This document shows, one piece after another, positions 1 to 9,324 of a DNA stretch of 10,511 nt. How positions within the stretch are numbered: position 1 is the first letter of the stretch; each line of letters opens with the position of its first letter. The notes under the pieces were generated by a model. The model was not told where the DNA came from. It did not search any database and worked only from the letters and a program-made list of their open reading frames with translations. The translations under genes and the position numbers were made by a program. The stretch comes from Patescibacteria group bacterium UBA5194. Its GTDB lineage: Bacteria > Patescibacteriota > Gracilibacteria > BD1-5 > UBA6164. The stretch spans positions 1 to 10,511 of the forward strand of contig DHWA01000045.1 of assembly GCA_002412935.1 (NCBI GenBank), read 5' to 3'.

Positions 1-48
1 GCACTTCAAATTACAATTTACAAATTTTATATATTAAAAATATTAATT

Positions 49-483
49 ATGTTTTTAGATTGATTAAAAAAATTCGTCAGAATGACTAATGAATGAGATG
101 AAATAAAAAATAAAGATTTATGAATTGAGAAGGTTATTGTTAATGTATGAGAAAAGACAGATTCATTAATAAAAACGCAAAAAATAAAAAGTATAAGTAA
201 TTTTTATATAAATTATCAGATATTGTTAAGTGAAGAAATTAAACAAGATATCAAAAAGAGTGATATAGATGCATTAAATTCTATTATAGAAGATTCAGAT
301 AATCTAAAAAGAGAAATAGAAAAAGAAAATGATGTATATCTTTTAGAGTGATATAAAGATGATATTTTAGATATAATAAGTAGAAAAAAAGAATTATTAA
401 AATCAAATAGTGGTATTGAAGAGTGATTAAATGCTTTAATAGAAGGAATAAATACAAGGATTAAATTTATAAATTCAAAATAG
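49..483 (+). CDS. Hypothetical protein, 144 aa, charged and probably helical
   Basis: I do not recognise this protein. Read with TGA as glycine it runs from ATG (MFLDGLKKFV...) to TAG. Under the standard code it would stop at codon 5. Six of its eight glycines are TGA and two are GGN. It is rich in Lys, Glu, Asp, Ile and Leu, with heptad-like stretches around residues 65-110 (EEIKQDIKKSDID, DNLKREIEKEND) that suggest long helices or a coiled coil. I see no signal peptide, membrane segment or cysteine motif, so it is probably cytoplasmic. The frame is also open from the window's left edge to the ATG, so a start further upstream cannot be excluded. The bases before the ATG look like the AT-rich spacers ahead of the other genes here, which favours position 49. 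There is no Shine-Dalgarno sequence. The next gene has its own promoter, so the two are probably not one operon. Confidence 0.78.
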
Positions 484-527
484 GTATCTGAATAATAAAT
501 AAGAGAAATAATAAATTAAAATTACTC

Positions 528-556
528 TTGACAAAAATAGTTATTATATATAATAA
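528..556 (+). promoter_or_regulatory. Sigma70-type promoter for the 139-aa gene
   Basis: A perfect -35 box TTGACA (528-533) is followed by TATATAATAA. This gives either TATAAT at 549-554 with a 15-bp spacer or TAATAA at 551-556 with a 17-bp spacer. Transcription would start near 561-564, leaving a leader of about 25 nt before the ATG at 588. It is the clearest promoter in the window and separates the gene at 588 from the one upstream. Confidence 0.72.
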
Positions 557-587
557 CATAACTAAACTTAATTTTTAATTATAAAAT

Positions 588-1007
588 ATGAATAGTGGTT
601 TAAATAGTATTCCTTGATTTGTATGAGATGCAAAACTTTGACAAGTACATATTGATATTAATGAAGTAGTGGAGCAAATAAATAATTGAGAATTAGTATC
701 AGAGTCTGTATGAGTAGAGGTTGAATGAATACAATCAAAAACCAATAAAGCATTAAGTTCACCACAATTAACTCTAGAAGAAAAAGAAGAAATTTTATTG
801 AAATTAGAGGACATATATTTTTTGGAGGCATTAATGGTAGAATTATCTGTGGATACATCAAAAATGTTACTAATAATAGAAAACTCAAATATTTTATATG
901 ATAGTAAATCTTGATATCAAATTCATATCCAGTTAGATACTTGAGACAATTATTATATAGATAGTTCTACCTACAATAAAGTACTTAATTCTCATAATGG
1001 AGATTAA
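588..1007 (+). CDS. Hypothetical protein, 139 aa, acidic
   Basis: I do not recognise this protein. It starts MNSGLNSIPGFVGDAKLGQV and ends LNSHNGD before TAA. Eight of its ten glycines are TGA. The first ~60 residues are polar with a short beta-like segment (VHIDINEVVEQI). Residues ~65-90 are probably helical (LTLEEKEEILLKLEDIYFLE). The C-terminal ~45 residues look like alternating beta strands (KMLLIIENSNILYDS, GYQIHIQLDTGDNYYID). No signal peptide, transmembrane segment or catalytic motif is visible. It has its own promoter at 528-556 and a strong terminator at 1052, so it looks like a single-gene transcript. No Shine-Dalgarno sequence precedes the ATG, only A/T-rich bases. Its place next to rpoB may be lineage-specific and does not by itself imply a role in transcription. 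Confidence 0.83.
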
Positions 1008-1051
1008 TAATAAATATTAAGTTTTAAATGGTGAATCTATTAATTAGTTAT

Positions 1052-1082
1052 AAAAAAAGCAAATTTAAATTTGCTTTTTTTT
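1052..1082 (+). terminator. Intrinsic terminator after the 139-aa gene
   Basis: A perfect palindrome is centred at 1066/1067: seven A, then GCAAATTTAAATTTGC, then eight T. The 8-bp GCAAATTT arm plus the flanking A/T pairs form a hairpin ending in a T tract. Because it is symmetric it could work in both directions, although no opposing gene is seen. It separates the small genes from rpoB. Confidence 0.85.
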
Positions 1083-1182
1083 GGCTTTTAAATACACTTT
1101 TTGTGAAACCACTACTTAAGAATGTGTAATTCCCGCAAAAGTAGGGGCATTTTTTGTATTATCTAAGAGATTAAAGATCAAG

Positions 1183-1224
1183 ATTTAAAAGTTTTTATGA
1201 CTGAGTAATTGGAGTCTTTTAAAT
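1183..1224 (+). repeat. Inverted repeat in the rpoB leader region
   Basis: ATTTAAAAG (1183-1191) is the exact reverse complement of CTTTTAAAT (1216-1224). Inside, GACT and AGTC can pair in an alternative fold. No T tract follows, so it is not a typical terminator. It could be an RNA leader structure or an operator, but an AT-rich chance match is quite possible. Confidence 0.3.
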
Positions 1225-1245
1225 TAATTGGTATTCTTTTAGTTG

Positions 1246-1278
1246 TTGATTAGCCTGTGCCCCCAGAGGGGGTATAAT
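1246..1278 (+). promoter_or_regulatory. Putative rpoB promoter with GC-rich hairpin against the -10 box
   Basis: TATAAT at 1273-1278 would give a transcript starting about 15 nt before the rpoB ATG. Directly upstream lies a compact inverted repeat, CCCCC-AGA-GGGGG (1260-1272), the most GC-rich spot in an AT-rich spacer. No good -35 box sits at normal spacing. The nearest candidate, TTGATT (1246-1251), is 21 bp away, so the hairpin lies inside an over-long spacer. Alternatives: the hairpin is a 5'-leader element of a transcript started upstream (TTGGAG 1209-1214, 17 bp, TATTCT 1232-1237), or a terminator, since T-rich DNA follows. The TATAAT box is seen; the promoter function is inferred. Confidence 0.45.
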
Positions 1279-1299
1279 TATTATTTTTTAATTATTATT

Positions 1300-4200
1300 A
1301 TGCCAAAAACTACTAAAAAAATAGAGAAAAATGATGTAGTTTTGGAAAACAAAAAAGTAGATATCTGAAGTATGTATGAAATAAAATGAAGACATTATTT
1401 CACTGATGATAGATCTATTGCTTGAATTCCAGAACTTCTTGAAATACAACTTGATTCTTATAGAAATTTTTTAAAAGAAGGTATAGATAAGACTTTTAAA
1501 GAAAGTTTTCCTATTAGTGACTTTTCTTGAGAAAAAATCGATATATATTATAAAGGTTTTAACTTAGAAGAACCAAAATTTGACCCAGAAACATGTAAAA
1601 GAAAAAATTTAAATTATGAAGCTCCTTTAAAGGTTAGACTTGAGATGCTTAATAAAGAAACTTGAGAAATCAAAGAACAAGATGTATATATGTGAGGAGT
1701 ACCTCTTATGACAGATACTGCAACTTTTATAATTAATTGAATAGAAAGAGTTATAGTTAATCAGATAATCAAATCAACTGGTATATTTTTTACTCCAGGA
1801 GATACAAGTTATGCACTTAAAATAGTTCCAAGTAAATGATCTTGGTTTGAAATAGATGCAGAAAAAAGATGAATTATAAATATAAAAATAGATAAAAAAA
1901 GAAAAATTCCAATATCAGTATTTTTAAGAGCTTTTTGACTTGAATCAAATGCTGATATTATTGAGGCATTTAAAGATTTAGGAGACGATGTTATGACTCA
2001 TCATATTATGCCTACTTTGGATAAAGATAAGACTTCTAATAGGTTAGAAGCACTTAATGCTTTATATAAACTTCTTAGACCAGGTGATTTGGCAACAAAT
2101 GAAAGAGTTGTAGAACTTTTCAATAACACATTTTTAGATGAAAAGAGATTTGATTTATGAGAGATAGCAAGAATGAAAATAAAAACAAGATTATGAATAA
2201 ATAAATCTTATTCAGATGAATGAGCTAAATTTATCGCAATTGATGATTTAATTGTTAGTTTAAAGTATTTTTTCAATTTATTAATCTGAACTGAATGATA
2301 TTATATTGATGATATAGATCATCTTGAAAATAGAAGAGTTAGATCAGTTTGAGAACTAGTAGAAGATAAAATCAAAGTTTGAATTGCTAGAATGGAAAGA
2401 ATTGCAAAAGATAGAATGACAGTAATGGAATTAGAAGATGCTACTCCAGGGTCTTTTATAAATTCTAGACCTATCGTTGCTATACTTAAAGAATTCTTTG
2501 CATCATCACAACTTTCTCAATTTATGGATCAAAGTAATCCACTTTCAGAAATTGCTCACAAGAGAAGAGTTTCTGCTTTAGGACCTGGTTGATTAACTCG
2601 TGAAAGAGCCTCTTTTGAAGTTCGTGACGTTCATCCAACTCAATATGGTAGAATCTGTCCTATTGCAACTCCAGAAGGTCCAAATATATGATTAGTACTA
2701 CATTTCGCATCATATGCAAAAGTAGATAAATACTGATTTTTGTTAACTCCTTATAGAATTATAGAACATTCTGTAAATAATGATTGAAAAAGTGCAATAA
2801 ATAGAATTGCTCTATGAGATATTATTTGAGATGATGGTAAAGTAGTTATAAAAGATAAAGAATTAATTACTGAGGAACAAGCTAAAAAATTACAAAAAGC
2901 TGTAAAAGAGAAAAAAATAGAAGTTAGATGATTTTTTTGAGATACTTTTGATTATTTTGATGCTCATCAAACAAAAGTACTTATAATTGCTGAAGCCTGA
3001 GCTCCTATGGATGAATTTGGTAACTTTACTATGACTCGTATAAGTGCCAGAGTAAATACAGAACCAACAATAGAATATGTATGAAAAATAACACATATAG
3101 ATATTAGTCCAAAACAAATAGTTTCTGTTGAAACTTCGCTACTTCCATTTTTGGAACATGATGATGCGACAAGAGCTGAAATGGGTTCTAACATGATGAG
3201 ACAAGCAGTTCCTCTTATAAAACCAGAAGCTCCTATAGTTTGAACTTGAATGGAAAGAATTGTATGAGAATGATCAGGTTATGTTTTAAAAGCAACAGAT
3301 GATTGAGAAGTTATTTGAGTAGATGCAAAACATATTACAGTACTATATAAATCATGAGAGAAAAAAATTTATGAATTAAAAACATTTAAGAGATCTAATC
3401 ATGATATGATAATTCACCAAAAACCACTTGTATCAAATGGTCAAAAATTGATAAAAGGTGATTTACTTTGTGATTGACATTCTATTGATAATTGAGAATT
3501 AGCTTTATGAAGAAATTTAACTGTAGCATATATGCCTTGGAAATGATATAATTTTGAGGATGCGATAATCATATCTTCAAATGTTGTTGAAAGAGATTAT
3601 TTTTCATCTATACATATCAAAGAATATGTTATTGATGTTAGAGAAACAAAACTTGGGCCTGAACAAACTACTGATGATATACCAAATGTATCAACAAATA
3701 AACTTAAAGATTTAGATGTAGATTGAATAATTAGAATCTGAGCTTATGTTGAAGGATGAGATATATTGGTTTGAAAAATTACTCCAAAATGAGAACAAGA
3801 ATTATCACCAGAAGAGAGGTTATTAAGAGCTATATTTTGAGATAAATCAAAAGATGTAAAAGATAGCTCTTTGAGACTTCCAAGCTGACAATGATGAAAA
3901 GTAATAAATGTAGAAATACTAAAAAGAGAAGCATGAGATAATTTACCAACTTGAGTATTTACACAAGTAAAAGTTTATGTAGCTCAAACTAGAAAACTTG
4001 AAGTTTGAGATAAAATGGCTTGAAGACATTGAAATAAATGAATAGTTAGTAAAATAGTTCCAGTTGAAGATATGCCTTTTATGGCTGATTGATCATCAGT
4101 AGATATTATATTAAACCCTTTATGAGTTATATCTCGTATGAACATATGACAAATACTTGAAGTTCATATTTGAATTGCTGCAAGAAATCTTTGAATTAAA

Positions 4201-4821
4201 GTAGCAACTCCAGTTTTAAATGGTATAAGCGTAGAACAAGTTACTGCTTTGATGGAAAAAGCTTGAATTGAGTCAAGTTGAAAAGTACAACTTTTTGATT
4301 GAGAAACATGAAATCCTTTCAATGAAAAAACAATGATTTGAGTAAAATATATGCTTAAATTACATCATTTGGTTGAAGATAAGATTCATGCTAGATCAGT
4401 TGGACCTTATTCTATGGTAACTCAACAACCACTTTGAGGTAAAGCACAAAATGGTTGACAAAGATTCTGAGAAATGGAGGTTTGGGCACTTGAAGCTTAT
4501 GCTGCAAGTAATATACTTCAAGAAATGATTACTATAAAATCAGATGATGTAGCCTGAAGAACACAAGTTTATGAAGCAATAGTTAAAAATTCTGCAATCA
4601 AAAAACCAAATATACCTGAATCATTTAATGTACTTCTTAAAGAATTACAAGCAATATGACTTGATATTGAATTATTTGATAAGGAAGAGTTAGAAGATAA
4701 AGAAAATCAGATAAGAGAGAGATTTAATAAGATAGTAGAATTAGAAAATAAAGTTTTATCTTGAATTGAATGAAATAGTAAAATTAGTGAATCAAATGAA
4801 TGAAATGAAACTGAAGAATAA
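1300..4821 (+). CDS. rpoB: DNA-directed RNA polymerase subunit beta
   Basis: This is the beta subunit of RNA polymerase, which forms one pincer and half of the active-site cleft. It is 1173 aa, near the size of Firmicutes RpoB, so the large enterobacterial insertions are absent. It starts MPKTTKKIEKND. The N-terminal protrusion and lobes are recognisable (PELLEIQLDSYRNFL, INGIERVIVNQIIKSTG). The rifampicin pocket lies at residues ~401-432, with SSQLSQFMDQ, HKRRVSALGPGGL and then RDVHPTQYGR. The equivalents of E. coli D516, H526 and S531 are present (D410, H420, S425), a sensitive-type pocket. The VGDKMAGRHGNKG motif carries K905 and K913, matching the catalytic-centre lysines K1065 and K1073. 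The C-terminal anchor (QRFGEMEVWALEAYAA) is intact, followed by an acidic tail. Many conserved glycines are TGA, mixed with GGT and GGA. One oddity is alanine where CPIETPEG normally has its first glutamate. rpoC follows after 92 bp. Confidence 0.99.
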
Positions 4822-4913
4822 AAATAGTGCAAAGTTATTAAGTTTGAAAGGTGTAAAATTTATAATCCTTCAACTTTTAACTTTTAGCTTTTAACTTTTA
4901 ACTAAATTAATTT
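4822..4913 (+). other. rpoB-rpoC spacer
   Basis: This 92-bp AT-rich gap has no hairpin followed by a T tract, so rpoB and rpoC are probably co-transcribed. A TATAAT occurs at 4861-4866, but the nearest -35-like TTGAAA (4844-4849) is only 11 bp away, so an internal promoter is not well supported. The 3' part is a 7-bp tandem repeat. Confidence 0.5.
4874..4901 (+). repeat. Tandem 7-bp repeat, four CTTTTAR units
   Basis: Four consecutive units read CTTTTAA, CTTTTAG, CTTTTAA, CTTTTAA, ending 12 bp before the rpoC ATG. The run leaves the messenger's 5' side of rpoC pyrimidine-rich and without a Shine-Dalgarno sequence. It may be replication slippage in a low-complexity spacer or a translation-enhancing unstructured leader; the sequence does not decide. 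Confidence 0.75.
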
Positions 4914-7900
4914 ATGTTCGAAAAAAATGAAAATTTCATGAGTGATAAGATAACTGATTTTACAGAAATATCTAAAAATATTTGAAGAAGAGATATAACT
5001 AAATGAAAAAATTTAGATAATCTTGCTTGAATTTGATTAGGTATATTATCTCCTGAAAAAATTAGATCTCTATCATATGGTAAAGTAATAATAAGTGAGA
5101 CTATAAATTATAGAACTCAAAGACCAGAAAGAGGATGATTATTTTGTGAACAAATATTTGGGCCAAGAAAAAATTATGAATGTGCTTGTTGAAAATACAA
5201 GAGAATAAAATACAAATGAATAATTTGTGAAAGATGTTGAGTAGAAGTTACAAAAGCTTCAGTTAGAAGAGAGAGAATAGGACATATTGATTTATATGCT
5301 CCTGTAGCTCATATCTGGTATATTAAATCAGTTCCTTCTAGAATCTGATTACTTTTAGATTTATCAGTAAAGAAATTAGAACAAGTAGTTTATTTTGCTT
5401 CATACATTATAACTGATGTTTTTGAAGATAAATTAAATGAGTCACTTAAAGATCTTGAAGATAGATTTAAAGTATCAAAAGCAGAAATGCAAAAAGAGGT
5501 TCAAAAAGAGATGAATACATTGAAAATTAAAAAAGAATCAAAAGAAATAAAAGTAAAAGAATTCAATGAAAGTGAAGCTATGCTTTTAAAGAAAATTGAT
5601 GATTTGACTAATGATTTTGATAATTTAAGAAATCTATTAAAAACTATAAAAGTTTGAGAAGTTATCTGAGAGCTTGATTATAGAATATTATCAGATAAAT
5701 TTCCTCATGTATTTGTAGGTTGAACTTGAGCAAAATATTTAAAAATTCTTTTAGAAAGAATAGATATGATGAAGTTCATAGAAAATTCTGAAAAAGAATT
5801 AAAATCTGCTGGACAAGCAAAACAAAAGAAGATTTTACAAAAAATCAAACTAGCATCAAATTTATTAAAAAGTGGACAAAAACCAGAATGGTTTATTCTT
5901 GAAGCATTACCTATTTTGCCTCCAGATTTGAGACCAATGATTCAACTTGATGGTTGAAGATTTGCAAGTTCAGATTTAAATGATTTATATAGAAGAGTTA
6001 TAAATAGAAATAGTAGATTGAAAAAACTTATAGAACTTTGAGCTCCAGAAGTAATTTTAAAAAATGAAAAAAGAATGCTTCAAGAAGCTGTGGATATGCT
6101 TATTACAGGTGATACGAGAACAAATAGATCAGGTTTTGTAACTGCAAATAAAAAGAAATTAAAATCTCTAACAGAAATACTTAAATGAAAACAAGGTCGT
6201 TTTAGACAAAACTTATTATGAAAAAGAGTTGATTATTCTGCTCGTTCAGTAATAGTTGTTTGACCTGAATTAAAAATGGATGAGTGTGGATTACCAAAAA
6301 CTATTGCTTTGATATTATTTAAACCTTTTATCATTGCTAAACTTATAGATAGATGAATAGTTTATAATGTAAAACATGCTGAAAAATTTATAGAGAAATT
6401 ATGAAAAGAAGTTTGGGATGCATTAGATGAAGTTATAGAATGAAAATATGTACTTCTAAATCGTGCGCCTACACTTCATAGACTTTCTATACAAGCATTT
6501 AGACCAGTTTTGATTGATTGAAAAGCTATACAATTACATCCTTTGACTTGTACTGCTTTCAATGCCGATTTCGACTGAGATCAAATGGCAGTTCATTTAC
6601 CAATTACAGAAAAAGCACAATACGAAGCTAGAAATCTGATGGTTACAAGTAAAAACTTACTTAATCCATCAAATTGAGAACCTATAGTAGCACCAGCGCA
6701 AGATATGATTTTGGGATGTTACTATGTTACAACTATGGATAAAGAAGCAAAATGATCAGGAAATATTTATAGTTCTATATTTGATGTATCTTATGCATAT
6801 GATGCTTGAATAATTGATATAAGATCAGCAATAAAAGTTAGAATGAATTGAGAATTAATAGAAACAAATTATTGAAGATTGTTATTTAATGAAATAGTTC
6901 CAGATGAATTATGATTTGTAAATGAAGTATTGAAAAAATGAGTTATCAAAAAACTTCTTTCTAGATGTTTTGAAGAATTATGACAAGAAGCAACTGCTAT
7001 TTTAGTAGATAAAATCAAAGATTTTGGTTATAAATATGCTACTCTATCAGGACTTTCAATATCAAAAGATGATATGATAATTCCAGATAGTAAACAAAAA
7101 TTACTTGAGGATGCATCTGAAAAAGTAAAATATATACAAAAGAAACATTGGAATTGATTTTTGACTGATGATGAAAAATTTACACAATCTGTAAATATTT
7201 GGGCTGAGGTAAAAAAAGTTATAGAAACTGAAATGAAAGTAAATTTCAATTTTAAAAATCATGTATTTAACTTTATAGATTCTTGAGCTAGATGAAATTG
7301 GTGAAATCTTACTCAGCTTTGTTGAATGAAATGATTAGTAGCTTCTACAACAGGTAAGACAATAGAACTTCCAATCAAATCTACATTGAAAGAGTGATTT
7401 TCTACACTAGAATACTTTATCGCAACTCATGGTTGAAGAAAAGGTAAATCTGATACTGCCCTTAAAACTGCACAATCAGGGTATCTAACAAGAAGACTTG
7501 TTGATGCTGCACAAAATATGATAGTAAAAGAAGATGATTGTAATACAATTTACTATAAAACTGTTTCTAGTCTAGATAAAAAATGAAGTTTTGATGCTTC
7601 TTTTGATGAGAGAATTTATTCTCATACTTTGGCTTCAGATGTAAAAGATACAAAATGAAAAGTGATATTAAAAACTTGAACTGTTATCGATACTCCTACA
7701 TTAAAGATTATAAATGATAATCAAATTAATGAAGTAAATATAAGATCAGTTTTGACTTGTGAAACAGAATGATGAGTTTGTAAAAAATGTTATTGACTTG
7801 ATTTATGAGCTAATGCTACAGTTGAGATTTGAACACCAATTTGAATCATAGCTGCACAGTCAATTTGAGAACCAGGAACACAGTTGACGATGAGAACTTT

Positions 7901-8936
7901 CCATAGTGGTTGAGTTGCAAAAGAAGGTTGAGATATGACTCAATGATTATCAAGAGTTGAAGAATTATTTGAAGCAAGAAACCCAAAAGTTGTAGCTGAA
8001 ATATCTGATATAGAATGACTAGCAGAAGTGCAAAATACTGATAATTGAATAGTATTGAGAATTATATCTAATACTATCCAAGAAGAAGAATATTATTTTT
8101 GAGAGGATTTTGAACTTTTAGTTAAAGAATGACAAGAAGTAAAACAAAAACAACTTTTAGCAAGGTCACTTAAATCTAAACAAAAAATAGTTTCTACATA
8201 TAATTGAATTGTAAAAAAAGTAGCAGGTTGAATGATTATAGTAAAAGATAAAGATAATAGAGTTTTTGAATATAAATTTGAAATATGAAGAAATATCTTG
8301 ATAAATAATTGAGATAAAGTAAAAAAATGACAAAAACTTGTTGATTGATATGCTAATATAACTAGAATAATGAATGTTGCTTGAGTAATGGCGGCAGAAC
8401 AATATATAGTTAATGAAATAAAATCTATTTATTCTTCTCAATGACAAACTGTAAATTCTAAGCATATAGAGCTTATTGTTAGACAAATGTTCTCTAGAGT
8501 TAGAGTACTGGATAAATGAGATACAGAATTCTATCCTTGAGATATAGTTGATATAATCAAGTTTAAAAAAGCTAATGATTCTTTGATGGCTGAATGAAAA
8601 AAATCTAGTATATGAGAAAGATTGCTTTTAGGTATAACTAAGATTTCACTATATACTGATAGTTGGTTATCAGCAGCATCTTTCCAAGAAACTGTTAGAG
8701 TGCTTGTAGAATGATCAGTAAGTGGTAGAATAGATAAATTACAAGAATTAAAAGAAAATGTAATTATAGGTAGATTGATTCCAGCTTGAAAACAATATAG
8801 AAAACTAAGATGAATGTCTATAGAATGAGATGATATAGAAGATAATTATTTTGGTAATGAAGATGATTCAATTGATTTGTCTATACAACATATAAAAGAA
8901 GTAGAAAAAGAGATGGTTTGAGAAAGTGATTTCTAG
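4914..8936 (+). CDS. rpoC: DNA-directed RNA polymerase subunit beta'
   Basis: This is the catalytic beta' subunit, 1340 aa, from ATG (MFEKNENFMSDK) to TAG. In order: zinc site 1 with C90, C92, C105 and C108; the AHIWYIKSVPSRIG clamp motif; a charged helical insertion at ~165-240; PILPPDLRPMIQLDGGRFA; RQNLLGKRVDYSARSV (switch 2); RAPTLHRLSIQAF; and the Mg2+ loop NADFDGDQMAVHLP, with D552, D554 and D556 and G555 encoded by TGA. The bridge-helix region is ~820-862 (GGRKGKSDTALKTAQSGYL). Zinc site 2 is C876, C949, C956 and C959. The trigger loop LTMRTFHSGG has M993 and H997, matching E. coli M932 and H936, and runs on without the SI3 insertion of gamma-proteobacteria. The extra length relative to Bacillus comes mainly from an N-terminal extension and the ~70-residue helical insertion, which recalls the one in actinobacterial beta'. 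A strong terminator follows. Confidence 0.99.
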
Positions 8937-8952
8937 AAAAAACTGTTTTTTT

Positions 8953-8989
8953 AGAGTATTTAGTGTAAAGCTAAATACTCTTTTTTTTT
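8953..8989 (+). terminator. Intrinsic terminator of rpoBC
   Basis: AGAGTATTTAG (8953-8963) pairs perfectly with CTAAATACTCT (8971-8981) around a 7-nt loop, giving an 11-bp stem followed by nine T. It starts 16 bp after the rpoC stop and should end the rpoBC transcript. Confidence 0.93.
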
Positions 8990-9117
8990 ATTTACCCAAA
9001 TAATTGAATTATAAAAACATTGTAAAATAACATTGTCAAGCCAAAATACAAAAAATATTTGATAAAACCAAATATAAACCTAAAATTTTATTACTTAGAA
9101 AATAAAAAAACAAAGTA

Positions 9118-9170
9118 TGTCTACAACAAGTTACAACAAGTTACAACAAGTTACAACAAGTTAGTAGACA
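9118..9170. repeat. 10-bp tandem repeat (TTACAACAAG) framed by a 7-bp inverted repeat
   Basis: The unit TACAACAAGT occurs four times without mismatch at 9122-9161. The block is bounded by TGTCTAC (9118-9124) and its exact reverse complement GTAGACA (9164-9170), so the direct repeats sit in the loop of a potential stem. The 10-bp period is close to one helical turn and is not a multiple of three, which argues against coding use. It could be an iteron-like protein-binding array, a slippage locus, or a remnant of a mobile element. Confidence 0.85.
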
Positions 9171-9211
9171 ATGGATTAAAATCTTTAAAAACAAGAGGAT
9201 TATTTTTTGTG

Positions 9212-9229
9212 TTTCATATGTATATGAAA
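9212..9229. repeat. Short palindrome TTTCATAT-GT-ATATGAAA
   Basis: Two perfect 8-bp arms are separated by 2 bp. No T tract follows on the + strand; on the - strand A/T-rich DNA follows. It may be a binding site or simply part of the hairpin-rich spacer. Confidence 0.4.
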
Positions 9230-9267
9230 TGTGAAAAATAGTCCTTTTTTGGTTCTTTAAAATACTC

Positions 9268-9291
9268 TTTACTTTTGGTTCCAAAAGTAAA
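9268..9291. repeat. Hairpin TTTACTTTTGG-TT-CCAAAAGTAAA
   Basis: The 11-bp arms are perfect with a 2-bp centre. From memory, similar TTTACTTTTGG/CCAAAAGTAAA elements recur between genes in several AT-rich bacterial genomes, often next to a second hairpin as here. It is not a standard terminator, because no T run follows on either strand. Confidence 0.6.
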
Positions 9292-9300
9292 ACAAAAGAA

Positions 9301-9324
9301 TTTAAGGGATTTCATCCCCTTAAA
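9301..9324. repeat. Hairpin TTTAAGGGAT/ATCCCCTTAAA
   Basis: TTTAAGGG (9301-9308) pairs with CCCTTAAA (9317-9324). With one bulged C the stem can extend to ten pairs around a TTC loop. It lies 9 bp after the 9268-9291 hairpin and probably belongs to the same composite intergenic element. On the - strand the stem is followed by T-rich sequence, so weak termination in that direction is possible. Confidence 0.5.

Larger units (their letters stand above)
1083..1299 (+). other. Non-coding leader region upstream of rpoB
   Basis: No reading frame of coding character is visible here under code 25. It holds an inverted repeat (1183-1224), a GC-rich hairpin touching a TATAAT box (1260-1278), and an AT-only stretch just before the rpoB ATG. 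In many bacteria rpoB follows rplL. Here no ribosomal protein gene lies upstream within the window, so rpoBC must be expressed from this region or by read-through of the 1052 terminator. Confidence 0.6.

Noticed and set aside
1130..1156. Weak hairpin TCCC...GGGG followed by six T, as a second terminator
   Set aside because: Only three to four base pairs with mismatches inside; the strong terminator at 1052 already serves the upstream gene.
1209..1237. Alternative rpoB promoter TTGGAG-17-TATTCT
   Set aside because: Spacing is right but both boxes match the consensus poorly in AT-rich DNA; kept only as an alternative in the rpoB promoter entry.
8166..8486. 106-aa open frame on the - strand inside rpoC
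   Set aside because: It is the antisense shadow of conserved RpoC sequence, Tyr/Ile/Phe/Ser-rich as expected from AT-rich complement.
1300..8936. rpoB and rpoC as pseudogenes broken by many stop codons
   Set aside because: All the extra stops are TGA and fall at glycine positions of conserved motifs; no in-frame TAA or TAG was seen. Recoding explains this, not decay.
9118..9170. CRISPR-like array
   Set aside because: Repeats are 10 bp with no spacers between them and there are no cas genes.
9059..9241. 60-aa open frame on the + strand crossing the tandem repeat
   Set aside because: It needs a TTG start, is built largely from low-complexity repeat, the repeat unit is not a multiple of three, and no family is recognisable.
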